The notes: generated by a model from the letters alone, not told the origin. 64,000 nt of DNA from Shimia sp. R9_2 (GCF_017743735.1 NZ_JAGHRO010000006.1:124001-188000); one strand, 5' to 3'; positions 36,857 through 47,855 are shown, counted from the first letter of the stretch. Numbers and translations: made by a program.

Positions 36857-36884
36857 GAAAAGCCCGGGCGGCTGCCCGGGCTTC
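36857..36884 (-). terminator. amt transcript terminator
   Basis: AGCCCGGG and CCCGGGCT form a stem with a six-base loop, followed on the minus strand by CTTTTCAC. It lies 26 bp beyond the amt stop. Confidence 0.75.
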
Positions 36885-36909
36885 ACGATTTCGTTTGTAG
36901 CGGCTTTGC

Positions 36910-38226
36910 TTAGCCTTTGGAGAAGTCCGGATAGGCTTCCATGCCCAGTTCAGACATGTCCAGACCGTTGATCTCGTCTTCTTCAGAGACCCGGATGCCC
37001 ATCACGGCTTTCAGGATGACCCAGAGGATCAGGGAAGCTACGAAGGTGAACACACCGTAGGCAACGATACCGGTCAGCTGTGCGCCGATGGTTGCGGAGC
37101 CGGAGAAGGCCACTGCGATGGTGCCCCAGATGCCTGCAAAGAGGTGAACTGGGATCGCACCAACAACATCGTCTATCTTCAGTTTGTCCAGCAGCGGAAC
37201 AGTGATCACCACGATCACGCCACCCACTGCGCCGATCACCAGTGAGCCTGCGAGCGAAGGTGCGAGAGGTTCTGCGGTGATGGAGACGAGGCCTGCCAGT
37301 GCGCCGTTCAGGATCATGGTAAGGTCTGGTTTCTTATAGAGGATCTGTGTCAGGATCAGTGCGGCAACTGCGCCAGCTGCTGCGGCCATGTTGGTGTTGG
37401 CAAAGATGCGCGATACGTCGGTGACATCACCCACAGTGCCCATTGCCAGCTGAGAGCCGCCGTTGAAGCCGAACCAGCCGAGCCACAGGATGAATGTGCC
37501 CAGAGTGGCCAGTGCAAGGTTGGAGCCCGGCATAGGAACGGTGCGGCCGTCTTTGTATTTGCCGATACGTGGGCCAAGTACGATGGCGCCGGCGAGAGCA
37601 GCCCAGCCGCCTACGGAGTGCACAATGGTGGAGCCTGCGAAGTCGGAGAAGCCGAGTTCAGACAACCAGCCGCCGCCCCACTGCCAGGAGCCGGAGATCG
37701 GATACAGGATGCCGGTCAGGACGACAACGAATGCGAGGAACGGCCACAGTTTGATACGTTCTGCCAGCGCACCGGAAACGATGGATGCGGTTGCAGCAAC
37801 GAACATCAGCTGGAAGAAGAAGTCAGAGCCAACGGAAGCGTAGTCCAGTGCTGCGTCAGCGGCGTCGAGGCCAACTGGTTCCAGAGACGTTGGAACAAAG
37901 TTGAACGCGAAGTAGCCGTTGAAGTCACCAGGGTACATCAGGTTGAAGCCAACCAGCCAGTACATGATGGCGGCGATCGAAAAGAGCGCCATGTTTTTGG
38001 TCAACTGCATGGTCACGTTCTTGGAGCGAACGAGGCCCGCTTCCAGCATCGCAAAACCGGCTGCCATCCAGAAAACAAGGAAACCACCCACCAAGAACAG
38101 CAGAGTGGTCATGATGTATGGGCCAATTTCGTCAAAGCCCGGAGCCGCAGCGGCTTCCTGAGCAAAGCTCAGAGTCGGAAGCGCTGTCAGCGCACCGGTC
38201 AGAGCAATTTTCGTCAGAGTTTTCAT
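36910..38226 (-). CDS. amt: Ammonium transporter
   Basis: A 438-residue Amt channel. An N-terminal signal (MKTLTKIALTGALTALPTLSFAQ) is followed by eleven membrane spans. Typical stretches are FLVGGFLVFWMAAGFAMLEAGLVRSKN, SIVSGALAERIKLWPFLAF, STIVHSVGGWAALAGAIVLGPRIGKY with the pore His of IVHSVGG, and VDDVVGAIPVHLFAGIWGT-like IDDVVGAIPVHLFAGIWGTIAVAF with the second pore His. The cytosolic tail allows PII docking. It lies 25 bp after glnK, forming the standard glnK-amt operon. Confidence 0.95.
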   Translation of the reverse strand: MKTLTKIALTGALTALPTLSFAQEAAAAPGFDEIGPYIMTTLLFLVGGFLVFWMAAGFAMLEAGLVRSKNVTMQLTKNMALFSIAAIMYWLVGFNLMYPGDFNGYFAFNFVPTSLEPVGLDAADAALDYASVGSDFFFQLMFVAATASIVSGALAERIKLWPFLAFVVVLTGILYPISGSWQWGGGWLSELGFSDFAGSTIVHSVGGWAALAGAIVLGPRIGKYKDGRTVPMPGSNLALATLGTFILWLGWFGFNGGSQLAMGTVGDVTDVSRIFANTNMAAAAGAVAALILTQILYKKPDLTMILNGALAGLVSITAEPLAPSLAGSLVIGAVGGVIVVITVPLLDKLKIDDVVGAIPVHLFAGIWGTIAVAFSGSATIGAQLTGIVAYGVFTFVASLILWVILKAVMGIRVSEEDEINGLDMSELGMEAYPDFSKG

Positions 38227-38251
38227 GCGTGTATTCCTTCCTTGCGACGCC

Positions 38252-38692
<441 letters not shown>

Positions 38693-38847
38693 CTAATTTC
38701 GAAGGCACATGCTCAAAAAAGATGCTAAAAATAGCTGATGCACAAAAAATGAGCTTAATGATAACTGAATCCGACTGTACTTCGGCCTTACAAGTAGTCA
38801 GCAACGGGGTAAAATAGGCGAAAAGCGAACTGAGCAGCTGGGTATCC

Positions 38848-41013
38848 ATGAGTGATTCAAGACGAAAAAAGCCTCCGTTGGTGGCAGAGAAGCGCTACGG
38901 TCGCACAGCGCCAAAGTCTGCTCGCAAGTCTGCGAAACCCAAAGCAAAGCCAGCAGCGACAAAAAAGAAACGCGCCACGGCTCGCAAGCCGGCGCGCAAG
39001 CAGAATCCGATTGTCGCGTTTTTCCGCCGGATCTTTGGATGGGTGCTGCGCCTTGTCTGGTCGCTGGTTTGGCGCACAAGCTTTGTAATTGCTCTGATCG
39101 TCTCATTTGCCGTGGGCTATGTGTACCTGACCCTGCCCGATGTTGATGAGCTGCTGGATGGACGTGCGCGAGGGTCTGTCACGCTTCTCGACCGTGACGA
39201 CAGAGTCTTTGCGTGGCGTGGAGACCAATTTGGTGGTGTCGTGACCGCCGATACGGTTTCCAAGCACCTCAAAAACGCGGTGGTGGCGACAGAGGACAAA
39301 AGATTCTACCGCCATTTCGGGATCAGCCCGCGTGGTGTGGCGAGTGCCGTTCGGATCAACCTTCGCGAAGGACGTGGCCCGCTCTCAGGTCACGGTGGCT
39401 CCACACTCACTCAACAGACAGCAAAGCTTCTGTGCCTCGGTGTGGCCTACGATCCCGATGACTGGGAGAGCGAAGCAGCCTATGTGCGGGATTGTCGGCG
39501 AGGATCGCTGGGGCGGAAAGCCAAAGAAGCAATCTATGCTATGGCGATGGAGGTCAAATATACCAAAGATGAAATCCTGTCGGTCTACCTGAACCGCGCC
39601 TATATGGGCGGCGGTGCCTACGGTGCTGAGGCTGCAGCGCAGCGCTATTTCGGAAAGCCCGCTGCGAATTTGACGCCGGCAGAGGGGGCCATGCTTGCGG
39701 GTCTGCTGACTGCGCCGTCCTCTTTGGCGCCTACAGCCAATCTGCAGCGCTCTCAAGATCGCGCGGCGACTGTCCTGCGGCTTATGAACGAGCAGGATTA
39801 TCTGTCGGAAAAAGATACGGCCTTTTATCAAGCGAACCCGGCGACATTGTCAGAGGCTGCCCAGGCGAATGCGGGTGGGTATTTCGCGGATTGGGTCATG
39901 GCGTCCGGGCCTGAATTCTTTACTCGTAACACCACGGAAGATGTGATCCTAAAAACCACGTTGGATCCGGATATTCAGGCTGCTGCTGAAAAAGGGCTCC
40001 GCTGGGTTTTTGAGAACAAGGTTCGCGAAGGCTCAAAAGCGCAAGCCGCCATTGTTGTTATGTCGGCTGATGGGGCGGTACGAGCTATGGTAGGTGGTCG
40101 CGAGACTCAGGTGTCAGGTGCCTTTAACCGTGCGACGCAAGCGAAGCGTCAAACTGGCAGTGCCTTCAAGCCATTTGTCTATGCCACCGCATTGGAGCGC
40201 GGCGCTCATTATGACGACAAGGTTCTGGATGAGCCTTATTGCCAGAATATCCCCGGATCAGGTCAGTGGTGTCCAAAGAACTACACCGGCAAATATTATG
40301 GAGATGTCTCACTGACCTTTGCTCTGCAGAACTCGTTGAACATTCCGGCGGTGAAAGTGTCAGAGCAGGCTGGGCGCGAAAATGTGCGTACCGTGGCAAG
40401 TATGTTTGGCATCGAAAGCGATCTGGCGGCGGGTCCCGCGCTCGCGCTCGGGGCGTCTGAAAGCAGCTTGCTAGAAATGACCGGGGCGTATGCCGGTATC
40501 CTCAATGGTGGCTCGTCTGTTACGCCTTACGGGCTGGTCGAGCTGCGGCTGCTTGGGGATGAAAGTTCTTTGATGGGCTCAGGTGGCGGCATTGGCGAGC
40601 GTGTGATCTCGGATGCTGCGGCGCGCGAACTTATCTGGATGATGGAGAAGGTGGTGAGCGAGGGCACGGGCGCGCGGGCGCAAATGCCAGGCTGGCAGGT
40701 GGCAGGTAAAACCGGCACCACGCAAGCCGCACGGGATGCGTGGTTCATTGGCTTTACCAACGAGTACGTTGCTGGGGTGTGGATGGGCTATGATGACAAC
40801 ACACCTTTGACTGGTGTGACAGGTGGTGGCTTACCAGCTGAAATCTGGCGCGAAGCCATGGTTCGCATTCACGAGGGCGTTGAGCCCAAACCTCTGCCTG
40901 CCTTTGCGCCCAAGCCGCAGCCCAAAAAGGTTTGGACACCCGACCGACCTAAGCGTTCCGGCATCGAAGATGTGGTGAATGGCATCCTGAGAGACATTTT
41001 CGGCGGCAATTGA
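38848..41013 (+). CDS. Class A penicillin-binding protein (PBP1A-like)
   Basis: 721 residues. A basic, Lys/Arg/Ala-rich cytosolic N-terminus (~1-55) and one membrane span (~70-92) precede the glycosyltransferase domain, with catalytic Glu149 in VVATEDKRFYRHFG and GGSTLTQQTAKL. The transpeptidase domain has SxxK at Ser438 (QTGSAFKPF), SxN (LQNSLN) and Lys621 in KTGTT. An insert with two Cys (LCLGVAYDPDD...VRDCRRG) breaks the glycosyltransferase domain. It polymerises and crosslinks peptidoglycan. The stop codon TGA lies in the loop of a perfect hairpin. Confidence 0.94.
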   Translation: MSDSRRKKPPLVAEKRYGRTAPKSARKSAKPKAKPAATKKKRATARKPARKQNPIVAFFRRIFGWVLRLVWSLVWRTSFVIALIVSFAVGYVYLTLPDVDELLDGRARGSVTLLDRDDRVFAWRGDQFGGVVTADTVSKHLKNAVVATEDKRFYRHFGISPRGVASAVRINLREGRGPLSGHGGSTLTQQTAKLLCLGVAYDPDDWESEAAYVRDCRRGSLGRKAKEAIYAMAMEVKYTKDEILSVYLNRAYMGGGAYGAEAAAQRYFGKPAANLTPAEGAMLAGLLTAPSSLAPTANLQRSQDRAATVLRLMNEQDYLSEKDTAFYQANPATLSEAAQANAGGYFADWVMASGPEFFTRNTTEDVILKTTLDPDIQAAAEKGLRWVFENKVREGSKAQAAIVVMSADGAVRAMVGGRETQVSGAFNRATQAKRQTGSAFKPFVYATALERGAHYDDKVLDEPYCQNIPGSGQWCPKNYTGKYYGDVSLTFALQNSLNIPAVKVSEQAGRENVRTVASMFGIESDLAAGPALALGASESSLLEMTGAYAGILNGGSSVTPYGLVELRLLGDESSLMGSGGGIGERVISDAAARELIWMMEKVVSEGTGARAQMPGWQVAGKTGTTQAARDAWFIGFTNEYVAGVWMGYDDNTPLTGVTGGGLPAEIWREAMVRIHEGVEPKPLPAFAPKPQPKKVWTPDRPKRSGIEDVVNGILRDIFGGN

Positions 41014-41023
41014 TATTGCCGCC
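41002..41023. terminator. Perfect hairpin over the PBP stop codon
   Basis: GGCGGCAAT and ATTGCCGCC form a perfect 9-bp stem with loop TGAT, which contains the TGA stop. No T-run follows. It lies between the convergent PBP and mlaC genes and could serve both or stabilise an mRNA 3' end. Confidence 0.55.
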
Positions 41024-41055
41024 GTCAAAGTTGCCTACATGTTAGGAAGCTGGGG

Positions 41056-41664
41056 TCAGCCAGCTTTGTTCAGATCGCGAATAAGGCCGTCGATGTTGCC
41101 ATTGTTGCGGTCCAGCAATGCACCGATTTCCGACTTTTCCGACAGACGCAGGCTGATGCCTTCGATGATCATGTCAAAGAAGCGGTTTTGGCCTGATTTG
41201 TCAGACACCAGGAAGTTCACCTCAAAAGGCGCCTGACCGCGCAGGGTGACCTGGGTTTTCACTTCATAAAAGCTTTTCACCGGGCGACCGCTGACAACAT
41301 CCACCTTGCCGCCGACAAACTCATTGAAGCGTTTGCCGTACTTGCGGGCGATATATCCTTGGAATGCCTTGGTGTAGGATTTCAGCTGGCTCTTGCTCGC
41401 GCTGCGCGCATCAGGGCCAAGTGCAGAGCGCGCCAGGATGTTCACATCCGCATACTTCACAAAGATCCGCTCGAAATCTTTGATCATCGCGTTCACGGGC
41501 TTACCCGAGGAAATCACCTTGTTGATGTCCGCGACGGCCTTCTCGATGAGTGCAGTCGCTTGTGCTTCGTTGGTTGCCAGAGCAGGCCCGGCTACGGCGC
41601 CTGCCACGAGGGACGCGCCAACAAAGGACATAAACGAACGGCGGGACAGCTTAGAAATCGGCAT
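41056..41664 (-). CDS. mlaC: MlaC-type periplasmic phospholipid carrier
   Basis: About 202 residues of the Ttg2D/MlaC family (LSRRSFMSFVGASLVAGAVAGPALA signal, with twin Arg), then ALIEKAVADINKVISSGK, FERIFVKYADVNILARSALGPDAR and KAFQGYIARKYGKRF. It moves phospholipids between MlaA at the outer membrane and the inner-membrane MlaFEDB. The start at 41664 has GAGGA, 5 bp away. It begins before mlaA ends (14-bp overlap), so the two are coupled. mlaFEDB is not in the window. Confidence 0.88.
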   Translation of the reverse strand: MPISKLSRRSFMSFVGASLVAGAVAGPALATNEAQATALIEKAVADINKVISSGKPVNAMIKDFERIFVKYADVNILARSALGPDARSASKSQLKSYTKAFQGYIARKYGKRFNEFVGGKVDVVSGRPVKSFYEVKTQVTLRGQAPFEVNFLVSDKSGQNRFFDMIIEGISLRLSEKSEIGALLDRNNGNIDGLIRDLNKAG

Positions 41665-42430
41665 ACGGATCCTCATAGGGGTCGAATTCTGGATCGACAT
41701 AAGTGCTTGCATCACCGTTTCCAAGTTCGAAGCGGCGGTTCTGCAGGTAAAGAATACGTGCTTGGGCGTAACTGTCGGCACTCTCGTAGAGAATGGAATC
41801 GATGGTCTCGTCGTAGTCATAACGGTTGCCCATCACATTCACGACATAGGCGCCTGCACCGATGTAGCGTGTGGGCTCGCGTGTCACCACAAAGAAGGGA
41901 TCCAAGATGATGTCGACAAGCAGGCCGTAGGCGTCGCGGGTTGTTGAAGGACCAAAGAATGGAAGCTCGGTATAGGCGCCTTCGCCTTTGCCCCAGACAT
42001 GAAGCGTTTCGCCGAAGTCGGTGTCGTGCCGTTCCATACCGCCGGCGCTGGCGACATCGATAAACCCGAACAGACCAAACAATGTGTTCACGGTAAAGCG
42101 CGCAAGGTTGGTGGTTGCTTCGCCCACATTGCCTTGCAGGGAGTTGTTGATGAAGTCGTTTGGCAACGACAGGTGATCTGCGAAATTCGAGAAGCCTCTG
42201 CGCGCAACTGGCGGCACGATCGTGCCGTAGCCGGTAGCCGCAGGTGAAAGCAGGACTTTGTCTACCGATTTGTTGAAGCCGTGGATACGGCGGTTCGCAG
42301 CCTCATTTGGATCGTTGATCCCAGAAGGCGACTGGCTTGAGGTGCTTGCGCAGGCGCTGACGGTCAAGGCCAACAGGAGGCAAAGCAGATTGCGCTGTTT
42401 ATTAAGCAAGAATTGTGGCAGGAGGGTCAC
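41651..42430 (-). CDS. mlaA: MlaA/VacJ outer-membrane lipoprotein
   Basis: About 259 residues. The lipobox LTVSAC follows a short hydrophobic run (LLCLLLALTVSACAS). The MlaA core is NDPNEAANRRIHGFNKSVDKVLL, GFSNFADHLSLPNDFINNSLQGNVGEATTNLARFTVNTLFGLFGFIDVAS and TDFGETLHVWGKGEGAYTELPFFGPSTTRDAYG. It removes misplaced phospholipids from the outer leaflet and passes them to MlaC. The start is uncertain: GTG 42430 is preferred over the upstream TTG 42454, which has no SD. Confidence 0.9.
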   Translation of the reverse strand: MTLLPQFLLNKQRNLLCLLLALTVSACASTSSQSPSGINDPNEAANRRIHGFNKSVDKVLLSPAATGYGTIVPPVARRGFSNFADHLSLPNDFINNSLQGNVGEATTNLARFTVNTLFGLFGFIDVASAGGMERHDTDFGETLHVWGKGEGAYTELPFFGPSTTRDAYGLLVDIILDPFFVVTREPTRYIGAGAYVVNVMGNRYDYDETIDSILYESADSYAQARILYLQNRRFELGNGDASTYVDPEFDPYEDPYADF

Positions 42431-42621
42431 GTCGTATTCTCTTCTACTCACCAACTATGGCACGTTCACATTTAGATATAGTCTACCTAAGCAGCATAAA
42501 GACGAATTGAAACCGCTGTTTTGGTTTCGGCCATATTGGTCGCTTAGATTGATTCTTTAGCGTTCCATATAGCAAACGAAGATGGACTGCGACCCAAGAC
42601 TAAGTGACAAGAGTAAAGTTG

Positions 42622-44355
42622 ATGGCATCACCTGCTGCAAAACAAGGCGAAGAAGAACTCAGAAGTGTCCGAAAGCGCAGCCGTGCTCTTTATTGGGCAG
42701 TTGGCTTATTCAGCTTCTTTGTGAACCTGCTGATGCTCACCGGCCCCCTGTATATGTTGCAGGTCTATGACCGGGTGCTGGGGAGCGGATCTGAAGAGAC
42801 TTTGATTGCACTGTCGCTGTTGGTCGCATTTCTCTTCACACTGATGGGCGTGCTTGATTTTGTACGGGGGCGCGTGATGGCGCGCGTGGGCGCGCGGTTC
42901 CAAGAAGATTTGGATCAACGCGTTTTTGATGCCGCAATCCGCCGGTCGACAATCGAAAAGTCTCGTGAATCGCAAACCGCTTTGTCGGATCTGGAGTCCA
43001 TTCAACGCCTTCTTACGTCGCCGGTGCTGACGGCCGTTTTCGATATTCCTTGGACGCCTGTGTTTCTGATTGGGATCACGCTTTTCCATCCCTGGCTTGG
43101 TATGCTGGCCGTTGTTGGTGGTGGCATCCTGATTATTGCGGCGGTGCTTAATCAGCTTGCCTCACGCAGACCTCTGCAGCGGGTGAATATGTCAACGCAT
43201 GTGGCCAATCAGATGTCATCGCAGCTGCAAGCTGAGGCGGAGATGGTCAGTGCGCTGGGGATGCGCGAAGCCGCGTTTCGCCGTTGGCGCAAAGCGCGCA
43301 GCGAGTCGTTGCAAGCCACAGTTGCTGCTGCTGATGTCGGCGGCCTGTTTTCTACCAGTACCAAAACGTTCCGCCTTTTCCTGCAGTCTGCGATGCTCGG
43401 CCTTGGGGCCTATCTTGCGCTGAAGGGCCTTGTCACGCCGGGGGCCATGATCGCAGGGTCAATTCTCTTGGGGCGCGCACTGGCGCCAATTGAAATGGCC
43501 GTGAACCAATGGGCGGTTGTGCAGCGTGCCCGCAACGGTTGGCAAAACCTGTCTGTACTCCTCGGCGAAGTGCCGCCGGAAGCGCCTCGCACAAAGCTGC
43601 CTGTGCCTGCGGCGCGCCTCCGTCTACAGCAGGTGACTGTGGTGCCTCCGGGTGAGAGCCAGGCGTCCTTGCGTATGATCACATTTGACGTGGCTCCGGG
43701 GGAGGCCGTCGGGGTTATCGGGTCTTCTGGCGCGGGGAAGTCGACTTTGGCGAAAGCGATCACTGGGGTTTGGAAGACTGCCGGTGGTAAAGTGCGGCTG
43801 GATGGCGCGACGCTTGATCAATATGATCCAACGGACCTTGGGCGCTATATCGGTTATCTGCCGCAGCGGGTCGAGCTCTTTGACGGCACAATTGCCGACA
43901 ACATCGCACGTCTCGCAGAAACGCCTGATCCGGAGAAGGTTGTAGAGGCCGCACAAAAAGCCGATGCGCATGAAATGATCCTGAAACTGCCGGAAGGTTA
44001 CGACACGCAAGTGGCCTCTCATGGAGGTCGTCTTTCGGGCGGGCAAATTCAGCGGATCGGGCTTGCGCGCGCGATGTATGACAATCCGGTGCTCCTTGTT
44101 TTGGATGAGCCGAACTCCAATTTGGACAATGAAGGATCCAACGCGCTCAATACCGCGATTCGGAACATGAAAGCTTCAGGCAAGGCGGTCTTGATCATGG
44201 CGCACCGTCCTGCGGCTATTCAGGAATGCAACAAACTCTTGGTGTTGGAGCAAGGCGCACGACGGGCGTTTGGACCTCGTGATGAGGTGCTCAAAGAAGT
44301 TCTGCAGAACTACTCTGAGGTCAAAGGTGCAACCACTCCAGGAGGGGTACAATGA
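42622..44355 (+). CDS. Type I secretion ABC transporter (PrtD-like)
   Basis: A 577-residue half-size ABC exporter. Six membrane spans lie before about residue 320, with no peptidase-C39 or other N-terminal accessory domain. The ATPase part has Walker [10 protein letters not shown] (~366-374), the [19 protein letters not shown] signature (~471) and [12 protein letters not shown]. The type matches PrtD/HasD-like inner-membrane parts of protease or RTX-type secretion. The ATG at 42622 is chosen over GTG 42604. The HlyD-like gene begins in its stop (ATGA). No secreted substrate or TolC gene lies close by. Confidence 0.92.
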   Translation: MASPAAKQGEEELRSVRKRSRALYWAVGLFSFFVNLLMLTGPLYMLQVYDRVLGSGSEETLIALSLLVAFLFTLMGVLDFVRGRVMARVGARFQEDLDQRVFDAAIRRSTIEKSRESQTALSDLESIQRLLTSPVLTAVFDIPWTPVFLIGITLFHPWLGMLAVVGGGILIIAAVLNQLASRRPLQRVNMSTHVANQMSSQLQAEAEMVSALGMREAAFRRWRKARSESLQATVAAADVGGLFSTSTKTFRLFLQSAMLGLGAYLALKGLVTPGAMIAGSILLGRALAPIEMAVNQWAVVQRARNGWQNLSVLLGEVPPEAPRTKLPVPAARLRLQQVTVVPPGESQASLRMITFDVAPGEAVGVIGSSGAGKSTLAKAITGVWKTAGGKVRLDGATLDQYDPTDLGRYIGYLPQRVELFDGTIADNIARLAETPDPEKVVEAAQKADAHEMILKLPEGYDTQVASHGGRLSGGQIQRIGLARAMYDNPVLLVLDEPNSNLDNEGSNALNTAIRNMKASGKAVLIMAHRPAAIQECNKLLVLEQGARRAFGPRDEVLKEVLQNYSEVKGATTPGGVQ

Positions 44356-45656
44356 ATACGAACAACCGTTGGACGGCACGTGCGCCCCTCATTTACGGCG
44401 GCATTGCACTTCTGATTTTGGTTGGCGGGTTTGGTGCCTGGGCTGTCGGGTCACAAATTGCGGGGGCGATTGTGGCCTCAGGCCGCGTTGAGGTGGATCG
44501 CAACCGGCAGGTGGTTCAGCACATCGACGGTGGTGTAATTACTGAAATCGGGGTCGACGAAGGTGATCAGGTGGAGCAAGGGCAATTGCTGCTTAGGCTT
44601 GATGAAGCGGATCTCATGTCTGAGCTGATTGTGACTGAGGGTGAGCTCTGGGAGATCATGGCGCGCCGAGGGCGATTGGAAGCGGAACGCGATGACGCCG
44701 AAGTTGTGGTGTTTGACGGGGAGCTGATCAAAGCAGGTTCTACAAACCCCGATGTGTCCGGGTTTATGGACGGCCAAGTGCGCTTGTTCATGGCGCGTTC
44801 GGAATCTTTGGATCGCAATACGGAACAGCTCGGAAAACGCATCGCGCAAATTCAGAGCCAAATCGAAGGCATCGACGCCCAAAGAAATGCGCTAAGCCAG
44901 CAGCTAGATCTGATCAGGGCTGAATTGGCGGACCAGCAACAGCTTTTGGAAAAAGGGTTGGCGCAGGCCACACGTGTTCTGGCGCTGCAGCGGGAAGAGG
45001 CGTCCCTCGCCGGGCAAGTCGGGGAACTGCTGGCGCAGCGCGCGCAGGCCGATGGTCGTATCACGGAAATTGAAATTGAACTGCTCAAACTGCAGACAAC
45101 ACGTCGGGAAGAAGCGATCGCGACGTTGCGCGATTTGAGATACCGGGAGCTTGAATTGGCCGAGCGTCGGCGTCAGCTGAGCCAGAAACTCGACCGTCTC
45201 GCCATCCGGGCACCGGTGTCCGGCGTGGTCTACGGGCTCAACGTGTTCACGCTCCAATCGGTGATCAGACCCGCAGACCCCTTGATGTTTATCGTGCCGC
45301 AGGATCGTCCGCTGGTGGCGGCTGTGCAGGTTCCCACCATTCACGTCGATCAGGTTTATCCGGGGCAAGAGGTTGCGTTGCGGTTCTCCGCGTTTGATCA
45401 GCGTACGACGCCAGAGCTTGAGGGCAATGTGGTGCGCATTTCACCGGATGCGTTTGAAGACGACCAAACGGGTGAGTCCTACTACGAGGCCGAGATTGAG
45501 CTGTCGGAAGGCGAAGTGGAAAAACTGCCGTCTGATGTGACGCTGATACCGGGCATGCCCGTAGATGCGTTCTTGCGCACAACCGATCGTACACCGCTTG
45601 CGTATCTGACGAAGCCGCTCACAGACTATTTCGTGAAAGCCTTCCGCGAAAGCTGA
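44352..45656 (+). CDS. HlyD-family type I secretion adaptor
   Basis: A 434-residue membrane-fusion protein. One N-terminal span ([23 protein letters not shown]), a biotinyl-lipoyl half [36 protein letters not shown], a long coiled-coil hairpin (~90-280, repeated Glu/Gln/Leu/Arg) and the beta-barrel end with [16 protein letters not shown] and [28 protein letters not shown]. It links the ABC part to an outer-membrane channel. It overlaps the ABC gene by ATGA. Confidence 0.92.
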   Translation: MNTNNRWTARAPLIYGGIALLILVGGFGAWAVGSQIAGAIVASGRVEVDRNRQVVQHIDGGVITEIGVDEGDQVEQGQLLLRLDEADLMSELIVTEGELWEIMARRGRLEAERDDAEVVVFDGELIKAGSTNPDVSGFMDGQVRLFMARSESLDRNTEQLGKRIAQIQSQIEGIDAQRNALSQQLDLIRAELADQQQLLEKGLAQATRVLALQREEASLAGQVGELLAQRAQADGRITEIEIELLKLQTTRREEAIATLRDLRYRELELAERRRQLSQKLDRLAIRAPVSGVVYGLNVFTLQSVIRPADPLMFIVPQDRPLVAAVQVPTIHVDQVYPGQEVALRFSAFDQRTTPELEGNVVRISPDAFEDDQTGESYYEAEIELSEGEVEKLPSDVTLIPGMPVDAFLRTTDRTPLAYLTKPLTDYFVKAFRES

Positions 45657-45728
45657 CCGGAAAGCTGCTTTCCAAATCAGATTGTTGGGTCTAGCGTCGC
45701 GGCACCTTGGCTTTTGGGAGCAAATAAA

Positions 45729-46190
45729 ATGAGCAAGATCGAAGCGAAACTGAGCGAGCTTGGTGTCAATTTGCCGGATGTGGCCGCACCGGCAGCAAAC
45801 TATGTGCCTTATGTGGTCGTTGGGGACATGGTCTATGTTTCCGGCCAGATTTCCATGAATGAAGATGGGCTCATTCTGGGCAAAGTTGGTGCGGATTTGG
45901 ATACGCAAGCTGGTGCAGATGCCGCCAAGACTTGTGCAATCAGTCTGCTGGCAGCGCTGAAAGCGGCTTGTGGTGGCGATATCGACCGGCTGGTGCGTGT
46001 TGTGAAGCTGGTGGGTTTTGTCAACTCTACACCTGATTTCACAGATCAGCCAAAGGTCATCAACGGAGCCTCCGATTTCCTTGTTGAAGCGCTGGGCGAC
46101 AAAGGCCGCCATGCCCGTTCCGCGGTGTCCGCTGGTGCGCTTCCGCTGGGCGTTGCGGTGGAAATCGAAGCGATTTTCCAGATCGCGTAA
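45729..46190 (+). CDS. RidA/YjgF-family protein
   Basis: A 153-residue member of the larger RidA-like group (with an N-terminal MSKIEAKLSELGVNLPDVAAPAANYVPYVVVGDMVYVSGQISMNEDG). These proteins hydrolyse reactive enamine/imine by-products of PLP enzymes; this subgroup of longer proteins often lacks the catalytic arginine seen in RidA itself, so activity is unproven. The start at 45729 has TTGGGAGC. A terminator follows. Confidence 0.88.
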   Translation: MSKIEAKLSELGVNLPDVAAPAANYVPYVVVGDMVYVSGQISMNEDGLILGKVGADLDTQAGADAAKTCAISLLAALKAACGGDIDRLVRVVKLVGFVNSTPDFTDQPKVINGASDFLVEALGDKGRHARSAVSAGALPLGVAVEIEAIFQIA

Positions 46191-46203
46191 ACGGTTTGCT
46201 TTT

Positions 46204-46241
46204 TAAAGGCGCGGTGCATGGCAAATGCACTGCGCCTTTTT
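46204..46241 (+). terminator. RidA-like gene terminator
   Basis: AAAGGCGC with GCGCCTTT, and an inner GTGCAT with ATGCAC, form a long stem with a short loop, followed by TTTTTC. It lies 14 bp after the stop. Confidence 0.88.
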
Positions 46242-46376
46242 CTTGGTAGGCATTTCGGCGAGCACCACCAAAAAGTGACGTCCGGATGTCCCCTTATTGC
46301 GTATTGTGATCAAAGCTGGAACGGAGCGTTGCTCCGCACTAAGTGCTGAGTAGCCTTGGGCATTCGGAGAACGGGC

Positions 46377-47564
46377 ATGGACGGCAAGCAAATTGAGATC
46401 GAAGTCCACAATACGCTGCGCGACATTCCCGCTGCCGAGTGGGACGCTTGTGCGGATGCTGACCGGCTGGCAGGTCAGAGGTGTGCCAATCCATTTGTTT
46501 CGCATCGGTTTTTATCAGCTCTTGAGGAAAGCGGCTCTGTGGGAGCCGGCACAGGTTGGTACCCGCGCTACCTGACTGTCCGCAGTTATGAGGGATTGGC
46601 CGCCGCAGCCCCGATGTATGTCAAAGAGCATTCACAGGGCGAGTATGTCTTTGATCACAATTGGGCGCATGCATATGAGCAGGCTGGCGGGCGCTACTAT
46701 CCCAAGCTGCAGTCAGCGGTGCCGTTTACGCCGGTCACTGGCCCCCGGTTTCTAGGACGTAAAGACTGGCGGGGACGTGCTCAAGCGGCGCTCACGCAGG
46801 CCATGGTCCAGATCGCGGATGATCACGACCTCAGCAGCGCGCATATCACGTTTTGCACGCCTGAAGAGGCCGAGATCGGCAAACAGTTGGGCCTGTCCTA
46901 TCGGACAGGTCAGCAGTTTCATTGGTTGAATGACGGCTATGAAAATTTCGATGATTTCCTTGCCAGGCTGTCATCGCGCAAGCGCAAGAACATCAAGAAA
47001 GAGCGTTCCAAGGCCCAGAAATTTGGCGGTGAAATTGTCGCCCTAACTGGTGCCGAAATCCAGCCAGAGCATTGGGATGCAATGTGGCGCTTTTATCAGG
47101 ACACAGGCGCCCGCAAGTGGGGCTCGCCCTATCTGACCCGCACTTTCTTTGACATCATTCACGAAACCATGCGGGAGGATGTGCTTCTCGTGTTTGCCAT
47201 GCGCGGGGGTCAAGCGGTCGCAGGGGCCATGAACTTCATCGGCCGCGACGCGCTTTTCGGCCGCTACTGGGGCTGCATTGAGGACCACCCCTGCCTGCAT
47301 TTTGAGTTGTGTTATTATCAGGCGATGGACTGGGCCATTTCAAACGGCCTGTCTTCGGTTGAGGCGGGCGCGCAGGGGGAGCACAAACTGGCAAGAGGTT
47401 ACTTGCCGGTCACAACTCACTCGCTGCATTGGATAAGAGATGCGGGATTTCGGGAGGCCGTTGACAAATTCCTGGAGGCTGAACGTCGGGCCGTCTCTCA
47501 AGACGTTGAAGTGCTTACGGCTTGGGGGCCGTTTAAGAAGACATCGGAGGAGGACCATCAATGA
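46377..47564 (+). CDS. FemAB/GNAT-fold protein, DUF482-like
   Basis: A 395-residue protein of the peptidoglycan biosynthesis/recognition (DUF482) group with the GNAT/Fem fold: [77 protein letters not shown] and [50 protein letters not shown]. The precise substrate is unknown; aminoacyl transfer to a wall precursor is a guess from the fold. The ATG at 46377 has GGAGAACGGGC. Its stop overlaps the next gene (ATGA). Confidence 0.85.
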   Translation: MDGKQIEIEVHNTLRDIPAAEWDACADADRLAGQRCANPFVSHRFLSALEESGSVGAGTGWYPRYLTVRSYEGLAAAAPMYVKEHSQGEYVFDHNWAHAYEQAGGRYYPKLQSAVPFTPVTGPRFLGRKDWRGRAQAALTQAMVQIADDHDLSSAHITFCTPEEAEIGKQLGLSYRTGQQFHWLNDGYENFDDFLARLSSRKRKNIKKERSKAQKFGGEIVALTGAEIQPEHWDAMWRFYQDTGARKWGSPYLTRTFFDIIHETMREDVLLVFAMRGGQAVAGAMNFIGRDALFGRYWGCIEDHPCLHFELCYYQAMDWAISNGLSSVEAGAQGEHKLARGYLPVTTHSLHWIRDAGFREAVDKFLEAERRAVSQDVEVLTAWGPFKKTSEEDHQ

Positions 47565-47851
47565 CAGAGCGACTAAGCGAAGCTGCGAGAGACGCTGTAT
47601 TAGAGCCGCTTCTCGAGAACGGCTGGACCCTGGATACGGAGCGGGATGCGCTCGAGAAATCATTCAAGTTCGACAATTTTGTCGAGGCATTTGGCTGGAT
47701 GACACGCGCCGCAATTTGGGCGGAGAAATGGAACCACCACCCCGAGTGGTTCAACGTTTACAGCCGTGTGGAAGTGGTGCTCACGACCCACGATGTCGGT
47801 GGGATTTCGGCATTGGATGCCAAGCTCGCACGGAAGATGGATTCGCTCTAA
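47561..47851 (+). CDS. phhB: Pterin-4a-carbinolamine dehydratase
   Basis: A 96-residue PCD/DCoH-type protein with the active-site [27 protein letters not shown]. It dehydrates 4a-hydroxytetrahydropterin formed by phenylalanine hydroxylase; many bacteria keep it without a nearby hydroxylase. It starts inside the upstream stop (ATGA). A hairpin lies just after its stop. Confidence 0.93.
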   Translation: MTERLSEAARDAVLEPLLENGWTLDTERDALEKSFKFDNFVEAFGWMTRAAIWAEKWNHHPEWFNVYSRVEVVLTTHDVGGISALDAKLARKMDSL

Positions 47852-47855
47852 AGTG

